Shown one piece after another: positions 1 to 9,495 of a stretch of 64,000 nt of DNA. Under the pieces are notes generated by a model, which saw only the letters and a program-made list of their open reading frames with translations, had not been told where the DNA came from and ran no database searches. A program made the position numbers and the translations under genes. Each line of letters begins with the position of its first letter. Position 1 is the first letter of the stretch. The stretch comes from Mycolicibacterium baixiangningiae (GTDB lineage Bacteria > Actinomycetota > Actinomycetes > Mycobacteriales > Mycobacteriaceae): positions 5,766,001 through 5,830,000 of the forward strand of contig NZ_CP066218.1 of the NCBI RefSeq assembly GCF_016313185.1, given 5' to 3'.

Positions 1-2931
1 GAGCTGGGCCTGCACGGCATCGCGATGTCACGAGCCTCTGGATTGTGGGTTGCCATGAAGCTGGCGACCAACGTCGTCGACGGTTCCGGCATGGTGCGCC
101 TGGACCCTGCCCGGGTCCGGCCCGTGACTCCCGACACCTCCTTCGACGGCAAGGTATTCGAGCACGTGCCAACGGGACACCTGCTGCAGCCCACCCTCGG
201 CAAGCTCGAGGCGACGCAGGTCCGCCAACGCCTCGAGCTAGCACGACGCTATTCCGCAGCCAATCACCTCAACCGGATCACTGGCGATCAGGCGGCAAAG
301 CTCGGGATCGTCTGCGCTGGGGCCACCTATCTCGATGTCCGGCAGGCACTCTCAGACATCGGCATCACCGACGCCGCCTTCGCCGACAGCCGCGTCAGGG
401 TCCTGAAGTTGGGAATGATCCACCCCCTCGAGCCGGGCATCATCGACACATTCAGCGCAGGTCTGCGCGACATCGTCGTCGTCGAAGAAAAGAAGGCCTT
501 CATCGAGCTCGCCCTCAAAGACATTCTCTATGGGCGGCCCGAGGCGCCCCGCATCGTCGGCAAGCGGGACGAACACGGCCGCGAACTCTTCCGAGCTGAC
601 GGCGACCTCCCTGCTGACTACATCGCGACGAGACTGGCCCCGCGCATCCGCGACCACGGGGGACCCGCCTCCGTAACCGAATGGCTGGAACGACGGACCG
701 CACGGCGGATACCGACGCTCCTGCCGATCCTGCCCCGCCGTCCCTCCTTCTGTTCCGGTTGCCCGCACAACAGCTCCACCAAGGTTCCTGATGGCTCGTT
801 GGTAGGCGCGGGCATCGGTTGCCACGCCCTGGTCGCCTTCATGCCCGAGGACCGGATCGGCGAGTCGATCGGTCACAGTCAGATGGGCGGCGAAGGGGCT
901 GCGTGGATCGGCATGGCTCCCTTCGTCACGCGTGATCACCTGTTCCAGAACCTCGGCGACGGCACCTACCACCACTCGGGGTCACTGGCTGTTCGTGCCG
1001 CCGTTGCCAGCGGCGCCCACATCACCTACAAGCTCCTCTACAACGACGCCGTCGCCATGACAGGTGGCCAACAGGCGATCGGCAAGATGGCCGTCCCCCA
1101 GATCGTCGCTGAACTCCTCGCCGAAGGTGTCGCACATATCGCAATCACCAGCGACCAACCAAAGCAGAGCCGTCGCGCGTTTGGCCGTCGTCTGCCTGCA
1201 CGCGTATCGATCCGCCACCGTGACGAGATGATCACGGTGCAGGAAGAGCTGGCTCAAACTGCCGGCGTGACAGTTCTGATCCACCAGCAGGAGTGCGCCA
1301 CCGAACTGCGCCGCAAGCGCAAGCGGGGGCTTGTCGAGTCACCCAACCGTCGCATCTTCATCAACGAACGGGTTTGCGAGGGGTGCGGCGACTGCGGCGA
1401 CAAGTCGGGCTGCCTGTCGGTGCGCCCGACCGAAACAGAATTCGGCCGAAAGACCGAGATCCACCAAGCCTCCTGCAATCTGGACTTCTCCTGCCTCAAA
1501 GGTGACTGCCCCTCCTTCATCGAAGTCATTCCGCGCAAGGCATCGCATAGGCGCTTCCGCCGGCAGTCATCCGCGGCAACAAAGCCGAAACCTGAACCGA
1601 CGCCGACGCCGACGCTGCCGGCGCCTCAGCTGCGCGTCACGGCTGAGGACTTCTCGATGCGCATCACGGGCGTCGGCGGCACCGGCGTGGTGACTGTGGC
1701 GCAGGTGATTGCCGCCGCAGCATCGCATGCCGGGCTCCAGGTCAAGGGGCTCGACCAACTCGGTCTGGCCCAGAAAGGTGGGGCGGTCGTATCCGATATC
1801 CGTATGTCGACGTCAAAGATATCTGGCGCCAACAAAATCGGGCCTGGTGGCTGTGACCTCTACCTGGGATGCGACATCTTGGTAGCCGCGACAGAGACGA
1901 ATTTGGCAGTGATGGCTCCGGACCGCACCTACGCGGTGGTGTCGACCTCCATCACCCCGACCGGACAAATGGTGACCGATACCGCCACACTCTTCCCGGC
2001 GATCGACGATCTGACCGCTCGTATCGAATGGTCAGGTGCGCGCCCCGAGAACATCTTCGTGGACGCTCACGCCGTGACCGGGACCGCAGCTCTGGACGAA
2101 GACCAGTACGACAACATCTTCCTGCTCGGTGTCGCCGTGCAGTCCGGTGTCATTCCGCTCTCTCCCGAGGACGTGGAGTGGGCGCTGGATCTCAACGGTG
2201 TCCAGGTCGAGCGCAACCTCGCAGCATTCCGGCTGGGACGTCAGCACGTTGCCGACGGGGGCTCCGCGGTCGACACCTCCCCAGCTCCCAGCGCCCTGGG
2301 TGCTCTCATCCAGCGCAGGGCGGACGAACTGACGGCCTATCAAGACGACACATGGGCCACGCGGTACACCCAGCACGTGGACGACATCCGCAGATCGGAG
2401 GCAGCGGCGATTGGCGAGAGCACCGCGATCACCGAAGCGTTCGCACGTCATCTGTTCAAAGTCATGGCCTACAAGGACGAGTACGAGGTGGCACGACTGC
2501 ACCTCGACCCCATCCTCGAGAGCCAGATCCGCGACGAGTTCGGTGACGGCGCGAGCTACTCGATCCTGCTGCATCCGCCACTGCTGCGCGCCATGGGATT
2601 GAAGAACAAGATCCGCCTGCAAGCCTGGCGGGCCAAGCCGGCATTGCAGGTGTTGTATCGGTTACGAAAGGTGCGCGGTACCCGCCTCGACATCTTCGGA
2701 TACGACGGTGTTCGGCGCGAGGAGCGGCGCCTGATCGAGGACTACACCGAAGCCATGGCCACCGCCATGACTGCGCTCTCCCCCACGACGTACGACGCCG
2801 TTCTCGAAATGGCCGGTCTGCCCGAACTGGTGCGGGGTTACGAAAGCCTGAAAATGGAGTCGCTCAAGAAGTACCAGTCGCGGCGGGCAGCGATTCTGCA
2901 GGAGTTGACCACTCAACGTTCACACGCCTGA
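1..2931 (+). CDS. Indolepyruvate/2-oxoacid:ferredoxin oxidoreductase, fused subunits (5' partial)
   Basis: The reading frame is open from the first base, so the gene starts outside the window; the first ATG at 25 is internal. The product oxidatively decarboxylates 2-oxoacids (indolepyruvate or branched-chain 2-oxoacids in this family) to acyl-CoA, passing electrons to ferredoxin. Visible parts are a TPP-binding segment (SGCPHN, GIGCHALVAFMP, GGEGAAWIG), a Cys-rich Fe-S segment (VCEGCGDCG through SCLKGDCPSF), then a gamma-type domain (GVGGTGVVTVAQ) and the C-terminal DUF6537-like region. The family is about 1,150 residues, so roughly 180 N-terminal residues are missing. It converges on the aminotransferase gene. 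A transaminase plus 2-oxoacid oxidase fits amino-acid breakdown, but the substrate cannot be read from sequence. Confidence 0.93.
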   Translation, partial: ELGLHGIAMSRASGLWVAMKLATNVVDGSGMVRLDPARVRPVTPDTSFDGKVFEHVPTGHLLQPTLGKLEATQVRQRLELARRYSAANHLNRITGDQAAKLGIVCAGATYLDVRQALSDIGITDAAFADSRVRVLKLGMIHPLEPGIIDTFSAGLRDIVVVEEKKAFIELALKDILYGRPEAPRIVGKRDEHGRELFRADGDLPADYIATRLAPRIRDHGGPASVTEWLERRTARRIPTLLPILPRRPSFCSGCPHNSSTKVPDGSLVGAGIGCHALVAFMPEDRIGESIGHSQMGGEGAAWIGMAPFVTRDHLFQNLGDGTYHHSGSLAVRAAVASGAHITYKLLYNDAVAMTGGQQAIGKMAVPQIVAELLAEGVAHIAITSDQPKQSRRAFGRRLPARVSIRHRDEMITVQEELAQTAGVTVLIHQQECATELRRKRKRGLVESPNRRIFINERVCEGCGDCGDKSGCLSVRPTETEFGRKTEIHQASCNLDFSCLKGDCPSFIEVIPRKASHRRFRRQSSAATKPKPEPTPTPTLPAPQLRVTAEDFSMRITGVGGTGVVTVAQVIAAAASHAGLQVKGLDQLGLAQKGGAVVSDIRMSTSKISGANKIGPGGCDLYLGCDILVAATETNLAVMAPDRTYAVVSTSITPTGQMVTDTATLFPAIDDLTARIEWSGARPENIFVDAHAVTGTAALDEDQYDNIFLLGVAVQSGVIPLSPEDVEWALDLNGVQVERNLAAFRLGRQHVADGGSAVDTSPAPSALGALIQRRADELTAYQDDTWATRYTQHVDDIRRSEAAAIGESTAITEAFARHLFKVMAYKDEYEVARLHLDPILESQIRDEFGDGASYSILLHPPLLRAMGLKNKIRLQAWRAKPALQVLYRLRKVRGTRLDIFGYDGVRREERRLIEDYTEAMATAMTALSPTTYDAVLEMAGLPELVRGYESLKMESLKKYQSRRAAILQELTTQRSHA

Positions 2932-3127
2932 AGCGCACTGCCTTCGAGTCATACCGGTGGTCTTCGTGCCGAGGTCTGAGTCGCTTCAGCCGCCCGGCCG
3001 AATGGCGACGTCACCGGCAGCTTGCCTGATTTGCGGTGGTGAACGACTTGCTCGTGTCGGTGGCAACCACCACCGATCGTCGGGGTCTTCCGCTGTGACG
3101 AAACTTCGCGCTGAAACTGTCAGCTGC

Positions 3128-4306
3128 TCACTGGGACCGCTTCTTCGGCAGCCACGCGGCAAGCCGGTTCAATGCCTCTTCGATCTCCTCGGTTCTGCCG
3201 CCGTAGGAGAATCGGACGAAGCGCTTCCCATCCCAAGGATCGAAATCAATTCCTGGCACCGCGGCCACGCCGGTTTCGTCCAGCAGGCGGCGACACCACA
3301 GGTCTGACTGCTCGCCGAGATGGCTGATGTCGGCATAGACATAAAATGCACCATCGGCTTGTGCCAGGCGATCAATTCCCAGCTGGGGCAACCTGTTCAA
3401 GAGGATATCTCGATTGCGCCGATACACCTCGACGTGGGATTGCAATTCAGTGTGCGCCGCGTCGGTGAAAGCGTGCAGCGCGGCGTACTGGGCCAGAGCA
3501 GGCGGGCACAGCGACATATTGCCGGTCAGAGTGTCAACGGCGCTGAGTAAACCGGCCGGGGCCAGCATCCATCCGAGTCGCCACCCGGTCATACACCAGA
3601 ACTTCGAAAAGCTGTTGATGACAACGGATTCAGTATGGAACTCCCATGCCGAGTGCGGCGGTTCGCCGAAGCTGATTCCATGGTAGATCTCGTCGCTGAT
3701 CAACAGCACGTCATTGATTGCGCACCAGTAGGCCAGCTGTGACAGTTCATCTCGCGAGAGCACCGACCCGGTGGGGTTGGCTGGGCTCGCCACGATCAGT
3801 CCTTTGATCGGCGTTTCCAGCGCGTCGAGCATCGCTACCGTCGGACGGAAAGCACTCGCCGCGTCACACACAAGGTCGACGACCTCGCAGCCGAGGGCGG
3901 AGAGGATGTTTCGGTAGGCGGGGTATCCGGGCCTCACAATGGCAACACGGTCACCCACGTCGAAGCCGGCCAGAATGGCGAGCGTCAACGCCGACGAGGC
4001 TCCGGTGGTGACGACCACGTTCTCACGACTGACCTCCAAGCCATACATCGGCCGGTAGTGACGGGCGATTGCCGCGCGTAGGTCCGTCAAACCCAGCTGC
4101 TCGGTGTAGCCGAGGGGACGTTCCTTCAACGCGTCCATGGCGGCCGCCAAGACCGGGGCCGGGGCAGGGCTGGACGGTTGCCCGGCCGCCAGGGACACGA
4201 CGTCGCCAAGAACCCGTTGACGTTCAGCGGCTGCCGACACCACCTTCATCACGTGAAACGGTGCGACCTGGGCGCGGATAGCGGGCTGGGCGGTGAACTT
4301 CCTCAT
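3128..4306 (-). CDS. Pyridoxal-phosphate aminotransferase, class I/II
   Basis: A 392-residue fold-type I aminotransferase that moves an amino group between an amino acid and a 2-oxoacid. Asn177 (ASPANPTG), Asp205 and Tyr208 (SDEIYHG) and the Schiff-base Lys235 (NSFSKFWCMTGWR) are all in place. The frame stays open upstream to 4747, but that extension reads as noise. The ATG at 4306 has a GAGGAGAG-type ribosome site and begins the conserved sequence. It lies 214 bases downstream of the MBL hydrolase on the same strand. Family members act on aspartate, alanine, aromatic or branched-chain amino acids. The adjacent ferredoxin oxidoreductase suggests it feeds a 2-oxoacid to that enzyme; this is inference. 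Confidence 0.92.
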   Translation of the reverse strand: MRKFTAQPAIRAQVAPFHVMKVVSAAAERQRVLGDVVSLAAGQPSSPAPAPVLAAAMDALKERPLGYTEQLGLTDLRAAIARHYRPMYGLEVSRENVVVTTGASSALTLAILAGFDVGDRVAIVRPGYPAYRNILSALGCEVVDLVCDAASAFRPTVAMLDALETPIKGLIVASPANPTGSVLSRDELSQLAYWCAINDVLLISDEIYHGISFGEPPHSAWEFHTESVVINSFSKFWCMTGWRLGWMLAPAGLLSAVDTLTGNMSLCPPALAQYAALHAFTDAAHTELQSHVEVYRRNRDILLNRLPQLGIDRLAQADGAFYVYADISHLGEQSDLWCRRLLDETGVAAVPGIDFDPWDGKRFVRFSYGGRTEEIEEALNRLAAWLPKKRSQ

Positions 4307-4520
4307 GACCGTCCTGCTCTCCTCTCGTCGAGCTCTCGTAATGAACGAGCCAGCACCATGCGGCATCGTGGAATGGGACTTCGACGGGAAGCGCTGGGCA
4401 TCGAGGGCGACCGACTCGAGATCAACGTGGACACCACTCACGTCGCGCGCAGGCCATTTCGGTTGCGGCGACGTTTGGCGGCTACACACCGAGTGCGCTG
4501 GTCGTGTACGCGCCTGGACC

Positions 4521-5198
4521 TCAGTAGCCGCGCTCGCGCCATGCTTGGAGATTCGGGCGCTCGGCGCCCAACGTGGTGTCGTCACCATGGCCCGGGTACA
4601 CGATGGTGGAATCGTCGAAGACATCGAAGACCTTGGTGGTGACGTCGCCGAGCAGGATGTCGAAGTCGCCGGGTTGCCAAGTCTTTCCGACCCCACCAGG
4701 AAACAGGCAGTCGCCGGTGAACAGGTGGGTGATTCCGCCGGTCGCATCGCCGGAGAGCGCCAGCGCTACCGACTCAGGCGTGTGGCCACGCAGTGTGATG
4801 ACATCGAAGTGCAGGTTCCCGACGGTGAGAGTGTCGCCGTCGGCGAGCACTCGGGCTGGCCGCACCGGAAGTTCGTTGCCGTCGAGCTCGCTGGCCGCGG
4901 TGGGTGCACTGGTCGCCGAGGCGACCGCTTCCAACGCTTGCCAGTGGTCGGCATGTTGATGGGTGGTCACGATCAACGCCAGATGCGGGCCGTACGCGCC
5001 GACGACTTCGAACAGGGTCTCGGCGTCGTTGGCGGCATCGATCAGCAGCGACTCACCGGTGTGAGAACACGTGACCAGATAGGCGTTGTTGTCAGTGGGG
5101 CCCACCGACACCTTGACCACCGTTGCTCCGGGGAGGGTGCGGCGCGCTCCCGAGCCAGGTTCGATATGTCCGGTGTACTCGTGGTCGATTACAGTCAT
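4521..5198 (-). CDS. MBL-fold metallohydrolase (glyoxalase II-like)
   Basis: A 225-residue metallo-beta-lactamase-fold hydrolase. The metal motif THQHADH gives His80, His82, Asp84 and His85; further metal ligands lie in the GHTPES and FTGDCLFPGG segments and the YPGHGDD motif near the C-terminus. This pattern is that of hydroxyacylglutathione-hydrolase-like enzymes, which in actinobacteria act on other thioesters or small esters. The frame is open much further upstream, but homology begins at MTVIDHEYTG. An AAGGAG site lies 13 bases before this ATG and only 4 before an in-frame GTG at 5207, so the start may be three residues earlier. A palindrome lies just upstream. Substrate unknown. Confidence 0.88.
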   Translation of the reverse strand: MTVIDHEYTGHIEPGSGARRTLPGATVVKVSVGPTDNNAYLVTCSHTGESLLIDAANDAETLFEVVGAYGPHLALIVTTHQHADHWQALEAVASATSAPTAASELDGNELPVRPARVLADGDTLTVGNLHFDVITLRGHTPESVALALSGDATGGITHLFTGDCLFPGGVGKTWQPGDFDILLGDVTTKVFDVFDDSTIVYPGHGDDTTLGAERPNLQAWRERGY

Positions 5199-5225
5199 GC
5201 CACTCACGTTACTCCTTGTTACACT

Positions 5226-5240
5226 GCTTGCAGCGCAAGC
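5226..5240. promoter_or_regulatory. Palindrome upstream of MBL hydrolase gene
   Basis: GCTTGC-AGC-GCAAGC is a perfect 6-bp inverted repeat with a 3-base centre, 28 to 42 bases upstream of the MBL start. Position and size suit an operator for a dimeric repressor. No regulator gene is next to it, so the binding protein is unknown. Confidence 0.35.
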
Positions 5241-5307
5241 ACTTTCCTTATCGGCGGACGTTGCGAAGACTCTTCCCCCGAGCCGCATGTCGGTGTCAGC
5301 ACCGCGG

Positions 5308-7026
5308 TCAGACGGCGGCATTACGGGCCGAACAGATCGCCCCCTGTGAGGGCGACCCGACCAGCGCCGCGTACTTCGACAGAACTCCCGGAGCGGAGCT
5401 GAGTTGCGGCGCGGTCCACGAGGAGCGTCGCGAGGCAAGCTCGTCTCCGGAGACCTCGACTTCAATCGAGTTGTTGGGGACATCGATGGCGATGACATCA
5501 CCGTTCTGCACGAGTCCAATCGGGCCCCCGACGGCCGACTCGGGGGCGACATGTCCGATACACAACCCGTGTGAGGCACCGCTGAACCGCCCGTCGGTGA
5601 CGAGAGCGACCTTGGGCCCCAACCCGGCCCCCTTCAAAGCCGCCGTCATGGCCAGCATTTCACGCATACCCGGTCCCCCTTTGGGGCCTTCGTTCCTGAT
5701 GACCAGGACCACACCTGCTTCGATGTCCCCGCGCTGCAGGGCCCCCATCGCGTCCTCTTCGCATTCGAATACCAGTGCAGGGCCGGTGAATACCGCAGGT
5801 TGGTTGCCGGCTGTCTTGATGACGCTGCCCTCCGGGGCAAGTGAGCCCCGAAGGATACGTAGCCCTCCCATCGGGGCAATGGGTTCGCCCAGTGATTTCA
5901 CCACGCGCCCGTCCGGTTTCTGCACCACCAGCTGTTGCAGTTCCTCACCGATCGGGCGACCGGTGATGGTCCGGGCGTCGCCATGGATCAGACCTTCATC
6001 TAAGAGTGCCCGCAGAACAAGTGGAACCCCGCCGACTCGGTCGAGGTCCGCCATCACATATCTCCCGAAAGGCTTGAGATCAGCGATGTGCGGGACTTTT
6101 GCGCCGATGCGATTGAAGTCATCGATCTCCAGCTCCACGTGAGCCTCGTTGGCGATCGCGAGGAAGTGTAGGACTGCATTGGTCGATCCGCCGAGCGCTT
6201 GGACCAGTGCGATGGCGTTTTCGAGGGATTCGCGAGTGATGACGTCCCGGGTGCCTTCGCCTCGCTCGATCATCTGCAACACCGCGCGCCCCGCGGCCTC
6301 GGCTACCTGGTCTCGAGTCTCGCCATCGGCTGGCGCAGAGGCTGACCCGAGAAGCGACATGCCGAGCGCCTCCGCCGCCGAGGCCATCGTGTTCGCCGTA
6401 AACAACCCGCCACATGCGCCCTCTCCAGGGCAGGCGGCCCGTTCGATGGCCTCGAGCTGGGCGTCTGAGATTGTTCCGCGGGCACGCGCCCCCACGGCTT
6501 CGAAGACGTCCTGAATGGTGCAGGCAGTGCCATCAGGAAGCGATCCCGGACGGATCGAACCCGCGTAGATGAGCGCGGCGGGGATGTCGAGCCGGGCGGC
6601 GGCCATCAGCATCGCCGGCAAGGTCTTGTCGCACCCGGCCAGCAGGACGCCGCCGTCGATGGCCTCCGCCTCGAATACCGTTTCCACCGAGTCGGCGATC
6701 ACCTCGCGAGAGACCAACGATAAACGCATCCCGCGATGCCCCATCGAGATCACATCGGAAACCGAGATCGTGCCGAACTCCAGAGGGAATCCGCCGGCGT
6801 TGCGGATGCCGGCCTTCGCGCTGGCCGCCAACCGCCGCAGCGGCATGTTGCACGGCGTCAACTCGTTCCAGGAGTTGGCGACAGCGATTTGCGGTCGTGC
6901 GAAGTCATCGTCGTTCATTCCCACTGCGCGGAGCATGGCCCGGGCGGGGGCACGTTCGTATCCGGCGGTGACGCGGGCGCTGCGAAGGGATTCACGGCGG
7001 TTTCTGTCTGATGTGAGCACAAACAC
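5308..7026 (-). CDS. ilvD: Dihydroxy-acid dehydratase family (IlvD/Edd)
   Basis: A full-length 572-residue IlvD/Edd-family Fe-S dehydratase, which turns 2,3-dihydroxy acids into 2-oxoacids. The three predicted [2Fe-2S] ligands are present at Cys59 (ELTPCN), Cys132 (GCDKTLPAM) and Cys205 ([13 protein letters not shown]), followed by GGSTNAVLH. It is divergent from a LysR regulator across 74 bases, which predicts control by that regulator. Family members include valine/isoleucine IlvD, 6-phosphogluconate dehydratase and sugar-acid dehydratases. The nearby acetolactate-synthase-like gene favours a dihydroxyacid from a carboligation product, but no ilvC is in the window, so this is probably a paralogue of the biosynthetic enzyme. 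The symbol denotes the family. Confidence 0.9.
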   Translation of the reverse strand: MFVLTSDRNRRESLRSARVTAGYERAPARAMLRAVGMNDDDFARPQIAVANSWNELTPCNMPLRRLAASAKAGIRNAGGFPLEFGTISVSDVISMGHRGMRLSLVSREVIADSVETVFEAEAIDGGVLLAGCDKTLPAMLMAAARLDIPAALIYAGSIRPGSLPDGTACTIQDVFEAVGARARGTISDAQLEAIERAACPGEGACGGLFTANTMASAAEALGMSLLGSASAPADGETRDQVAEAAGRAVLQMIERGEGTRDVITRESLENAIALVQALGGSTNAVLHFLAIANEAHVELEIDDFNRIGAKVPHIADLKPFGRYVMADLDRVGGVPLVLRALLDEGLIHGDARTITGRPIGEELQQLVVQKPDGRVVKSLGEPIAPMGGLRILRGSLAPEGSVIKTAGNQPAVFTGPALVFECEEDAMGALQRGDIEAGVVLVIRNEGPKGGPGMREMLAMTAALKGAGLGPKVALVTDGRFSGASHGLCIGHVAPESAVGGPIGLVQNGDVIAIDVPNNSIEVEVSGDELASRRSSWTAPQLSSAPGVLSKYAALVGSPSQGAICSARNAAV

Positions 7027-7074
7027 ATGGTTTCAGGCGCGCTTTATGATGTCCAAGTCCAACTTTGCTCATGT

Positions 7075-7093
7075 TTATGATCTGAAAGCATAA
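7075..7093. promoter_or_regulatory. LysR-type binding site between ilvD-like and lysR genes
   Basis: TTATG-N9-CATAA is a perfect interrupted palindrome containing the T-N11-A pattern of LysR boxes, ending 7 bases before the lysR start. A second TTTATGAT half-site lies at 7043-7050, 31 bases from the matching one at 7074-7081, about three helical turns. This is the usual recognition-plus-activation layout for a LysR regulator of a divergent gene. Confidence 0.6.
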
Positions 7094-7100
7094 TCGTGGC

Positions 7101-8042
7101 ATGTATCCGGCCGACTTGACGCTCCGGCAGCTGCGGTGCTTTCGCGCCGTCGCGCGGACAGGGAAATTCACCGCGGCAGCTGCAGAGTTGCATGTGTCGC
7201 AGTCCGCATTGTCCCGCACGATTCTCACTATGGAGCGGACACTGCACGTGGAACTACTTGACCGCTCCACCCACCGCGTAGCGCTGACAGCTGCTGGTGC
7301 TGAGCTGCTGCGGGTGATCGAACCCGTGGTCGATCAGCTCCGTGACGGCATGGAGCGCTTTGCGACCTACGCGGCCGGGCAGTCCGGGACCGTTGCCGTG
7401 GCCACACTGCCTTCTGTCGCAGCGATGTTGCTTCCCAACATGATTGCTGCGTTCCTCGCCGACCACCCGGGGGTGAGTTTCTTCATCATCGACGGAGCCG
7501 CCGACGCAACCCAGACAGAGTTGACGCGGGGATCCGCCGAGCTTGCTGTCACGACCCGCCATGGTTTGGGCGACGACATCGTCTTTACGCCCCTGTTCAA
7601 GGAGGCGATGTTCGGGGTAGCCAGACGCGATCACCCTTTGGCGCAACGTAAATCCATGACATGGGCCGATTTCACCGACACCAACTTCATCGCAGCCCGC
7701 CGCGGCACGAGTATCGGTCGCATCACCGACGCCTGCTTCGACCGCCATCACGTGACGGTGAAGCAGCAATTCAACCCTTCGACCGTCGCAACAATCGGCG
7801 GCCTCATTCGCGCGGGCATCGGCGTGAGCGCATTGCCATCGTTGGAAATCGCCGGCTTCAATTTGACGGACCTCGCATGCGTGCCAATCGAAGCCAGTGA
7901 CGCGACCAGGATTCTCGGTGTTGCGCATTCGACAACACGGAGCCTATCTCCTGCCGCTGCCAGCTTTCTGACCCACCTGAAACGGTGCAGTCCGCAGCAT
8001 TCAGGTGTCACCAAACTCGATCCGCCGCCCGTGAAAACATGA
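7101..8042 (+). CDS. LysR-family transcriptional regulator
   Basis: A 313-residue LysR regulator. The N-terminal winged helix-turn-helix covers roughly residues 5-65 (LTLRQLRCFRAVARTGKFT, SQSALSRTI), followed by a periplasmic-binding-like effector domain. It is divergent from the IlvD-family gene, and a consensus LysR palindrome sits in the shared 74-base gap, so ilvD is the likely target and the regulator probably controls itself. The inducer is unknown; a 2-oxo or hydroxy acid of the neighbouring pathway is a reasonable guess. It converges on the DUF3263 gene 28 bases away. Confidence 0.93.
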   Translation: MYPADLTLRQLRCFRAVARTGKFTAAAAELHVSQSALSRTILTMERTLHVELLDRSTHRVALTAAGAELLRVIEPVVDQLRDGMERFATYAAGQSGTVAVATLPSVAAMLLPNMIAAFLADHPGVSFFIIDGAADATQTELTRGSAELAVTTRHGLGDDIVFTPLFKEAMFGVARRDHPLAQRKSMTWADFTDTNFIAARRGTSIGRITDACFDRHHVTVKQQFNPSTVATIGGLIRAGIGVSALPSLEIAGFNLTDLACVPIEASDATRILGVAHSTTRSLSPAAASFLTHLKRCSPQHSGVTKLDPPPVKT

Positions 8043-8070
8043 CTCGCAGAATGCAAGAACACCCATGTCT

Positions 8071-8364
8071 TCATCTGTCTCGTGTCGATGTGGCGCCGAG
8101 CTGCACCAGCTTCGATCGGCACAGCGATGCAAGACGTGAACGGTCGGATCCTTCGAGTCCCAGAGTCGAGGAGGTCTCTGCAATGTTGAGCAGGCGTCGA
8201 TAGAATTCCGTTGGTGTCACACCGAATTCGGGTAGGATGTACTCGATCTCAGCGTCGAAGGGTGCCCACCGCGAAGCGAACACCCACATCCGTTGCTCCT
8301 CCGCGGCGGAAATAGACGGCCACGTCGGGCGTAGAGCCTCCGACTCATCGTGCAACTGGATCAC
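8071..8364 (-). CDS. Small DUF3263-like protein
   Basis: A 97-residue protein from a GTG start that overlaps the E2 stop codon by 4 bases (GTGA), so translation is coupled to the E1-E2 genes. The segment FDAEIEYILPEFGVTPTEFY and the following RLLNIAE and RLASLCR helices resemble DUF3263, a small helical family of actinobacteria with a possible helix-turn-helix. It could be a small DNA-binding regulator. The family assignment rests on pattern memory; function is unknown. Confidence 0.65.
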   Translation of the reverse strand: MIQLHDESEALRPTWPSISAAEEQRMWVFASRWAPFDAEIEYILPEFGVTPTEFYRRLLNIAETSSTLGLEGSDRSRLASLCRSKLVQLGATSTRDR

Positions 8365-9494
8365 CCTCGCTGCAGGTCCGCTTCGCTGAACCCCCGCTCG
8401 AGACGCTGACGGACGGTGGTGAGGTACCGAGCAGCATCTGCACCATCGACAATCCGATGGTCATAGGAGAGTGACAGATACGCCATCGAACGCGGTTGAA
8501 TGAGTAGGTTACCCGCTGCATCGCGATGTGCCATCAGGCGTTCCACGACTGCACCGACGCCGAGGATGGCCGATTGCGGTTGATTGATGATGGGCGTGTC
8601 GAAGAGTGCACCTCGGCTGCCAGTGTTGGTGACCGTGAATGTCCCGCCAGAAAGACTCTCCGGTTTGATCTTTCCTGACCGGACTGCCTCGGCGTGCTCA
8701 GCGATGGCCGAAACCAAACCGGTGATACTCAGCGCCTGAGCATCCCTGATGACAGGAACCATCAGACCTTTCGGGCTGTCGACTGCCATGCCCAGGTGTA
8801 CCAAGCCGTGATAGGTCACTTCCGTGCCGTCCGCGTTGAGTGAGGAGTTGATGACCGGGTGTGCCGATAGCGCCTCAACAGCAGCTGCCACCACGAACGG
8901 CAGAAACGAGAGCTTATAGCCAGTCCTGGACAGGTAGTCCGCTCTTGCCCCTGCACGCAGTGATGCGATTGCGGTCAGGTCGACCTCGATCACCGTTGTC
9001 ACTTGCGCCGCGGTTTGTAGCGAAGCAACCATCCGCTCAGCGATGATTCGCCGAATCCGGGGAAGTGTTTCAACACGGTCTAGAAGGCCACTATCCCGAC
9101 TGTCGGAAGGTCGTGTCGAAGGTGGCTTTTGTTCTGGCAGCGAGCTTTCGACACTGTCAGGTGCGCGCGGGGGCTCTTTGGGGGCCGCACAGCCCGCAGG
9201 CGGCCCGTCCGGGCCCTCGCTCAGGGCAGGAGCGTCGCCGCCGATGCGGTTGACGATGGCTATCGTGGTGCCGACGTCGACAAGGGCGTCTTCAGGTTCG
9301 AGAATGTCAGCCAGGATGCCGGTTACCGGTGAAGTGATCTCGGTGTCAACCTTGTCGGTTGCCACCTCAACAAGGGGTTCTTCAAGCTCAACCGGGTCTC
9401 CGACAGCCTTGAGCCACCGCGTGATTGTGGCTTCGGTAACTGACTCACCCAGCGAGGGCAAGACGACTTCCTCTGTGCCGTTGATAGGTGTCAT
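8361..9494 (-). CDS. 2-oxoacid dehydrogenase E2 acyltransferase, short form
   Basis: A 377-residue dihydrolipoyl acyltransferase that would carry acyl groups from E1 to CoA. It has one N-terminal lipoyl domain (residues about 7-82) with lipoylated Lys48 in EVATDKVDTE, a Pro/Ser-rich linker (about 85-135), and a catalytic domain beginning at RIRRIIAERM and ending with the active-site DHRIVDG motif. The usual peripheral subunit-binding domain (about 35 residues) between linker and catalytic core is not visible, which is unusual because it docks E3 or E1. It follows the E1 gene after 1 base and is coupled to the DUF3263 gene. Likely substrates are pyruvate or a branched 2-oxoacid. Confidence 0.9.
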   Translation of the reverse strand: MTPINGTEEVVLPSLGESVTEATITRWLKAVGDPVELEEPLVEVATDKVDTEITSPVTGILADILEPEDALVDVGTTIAIVNRIGGDAPALSEGPDGPPAGCAAPKEPPRAPDSVESSLPEQKPPSTRPSDSRDSGLLDRVETLPRIRRIIAERMVASLQTAAQVTTVIEVDLTAIASLRAGARADYLSRTGYKLSFLPFVVAAAVEALSAHPVINSSLNADGTEVTYHGLVHLGMAVDSPKGLMVPVIRDAQALSITGLVSAIAEHAEAVRSGKIKPESLSGGTFTVTNTGSRGALFDTPIINQPQSAILGVGAVVERLMAHRDAAGNLLIQPRSMAYLSLSYDHRIVDGADAARYLTTVRQRLERGFSEADLQRG

Positions 9495-9495
9495 G

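Noticed and set aside
2928..2989. CTGAAGCG...CGCTTCAG inverted repeat after the first gene as terminator.
   Set aside because: Eight-base arms with a 46-base loop and no T-run; too weak.
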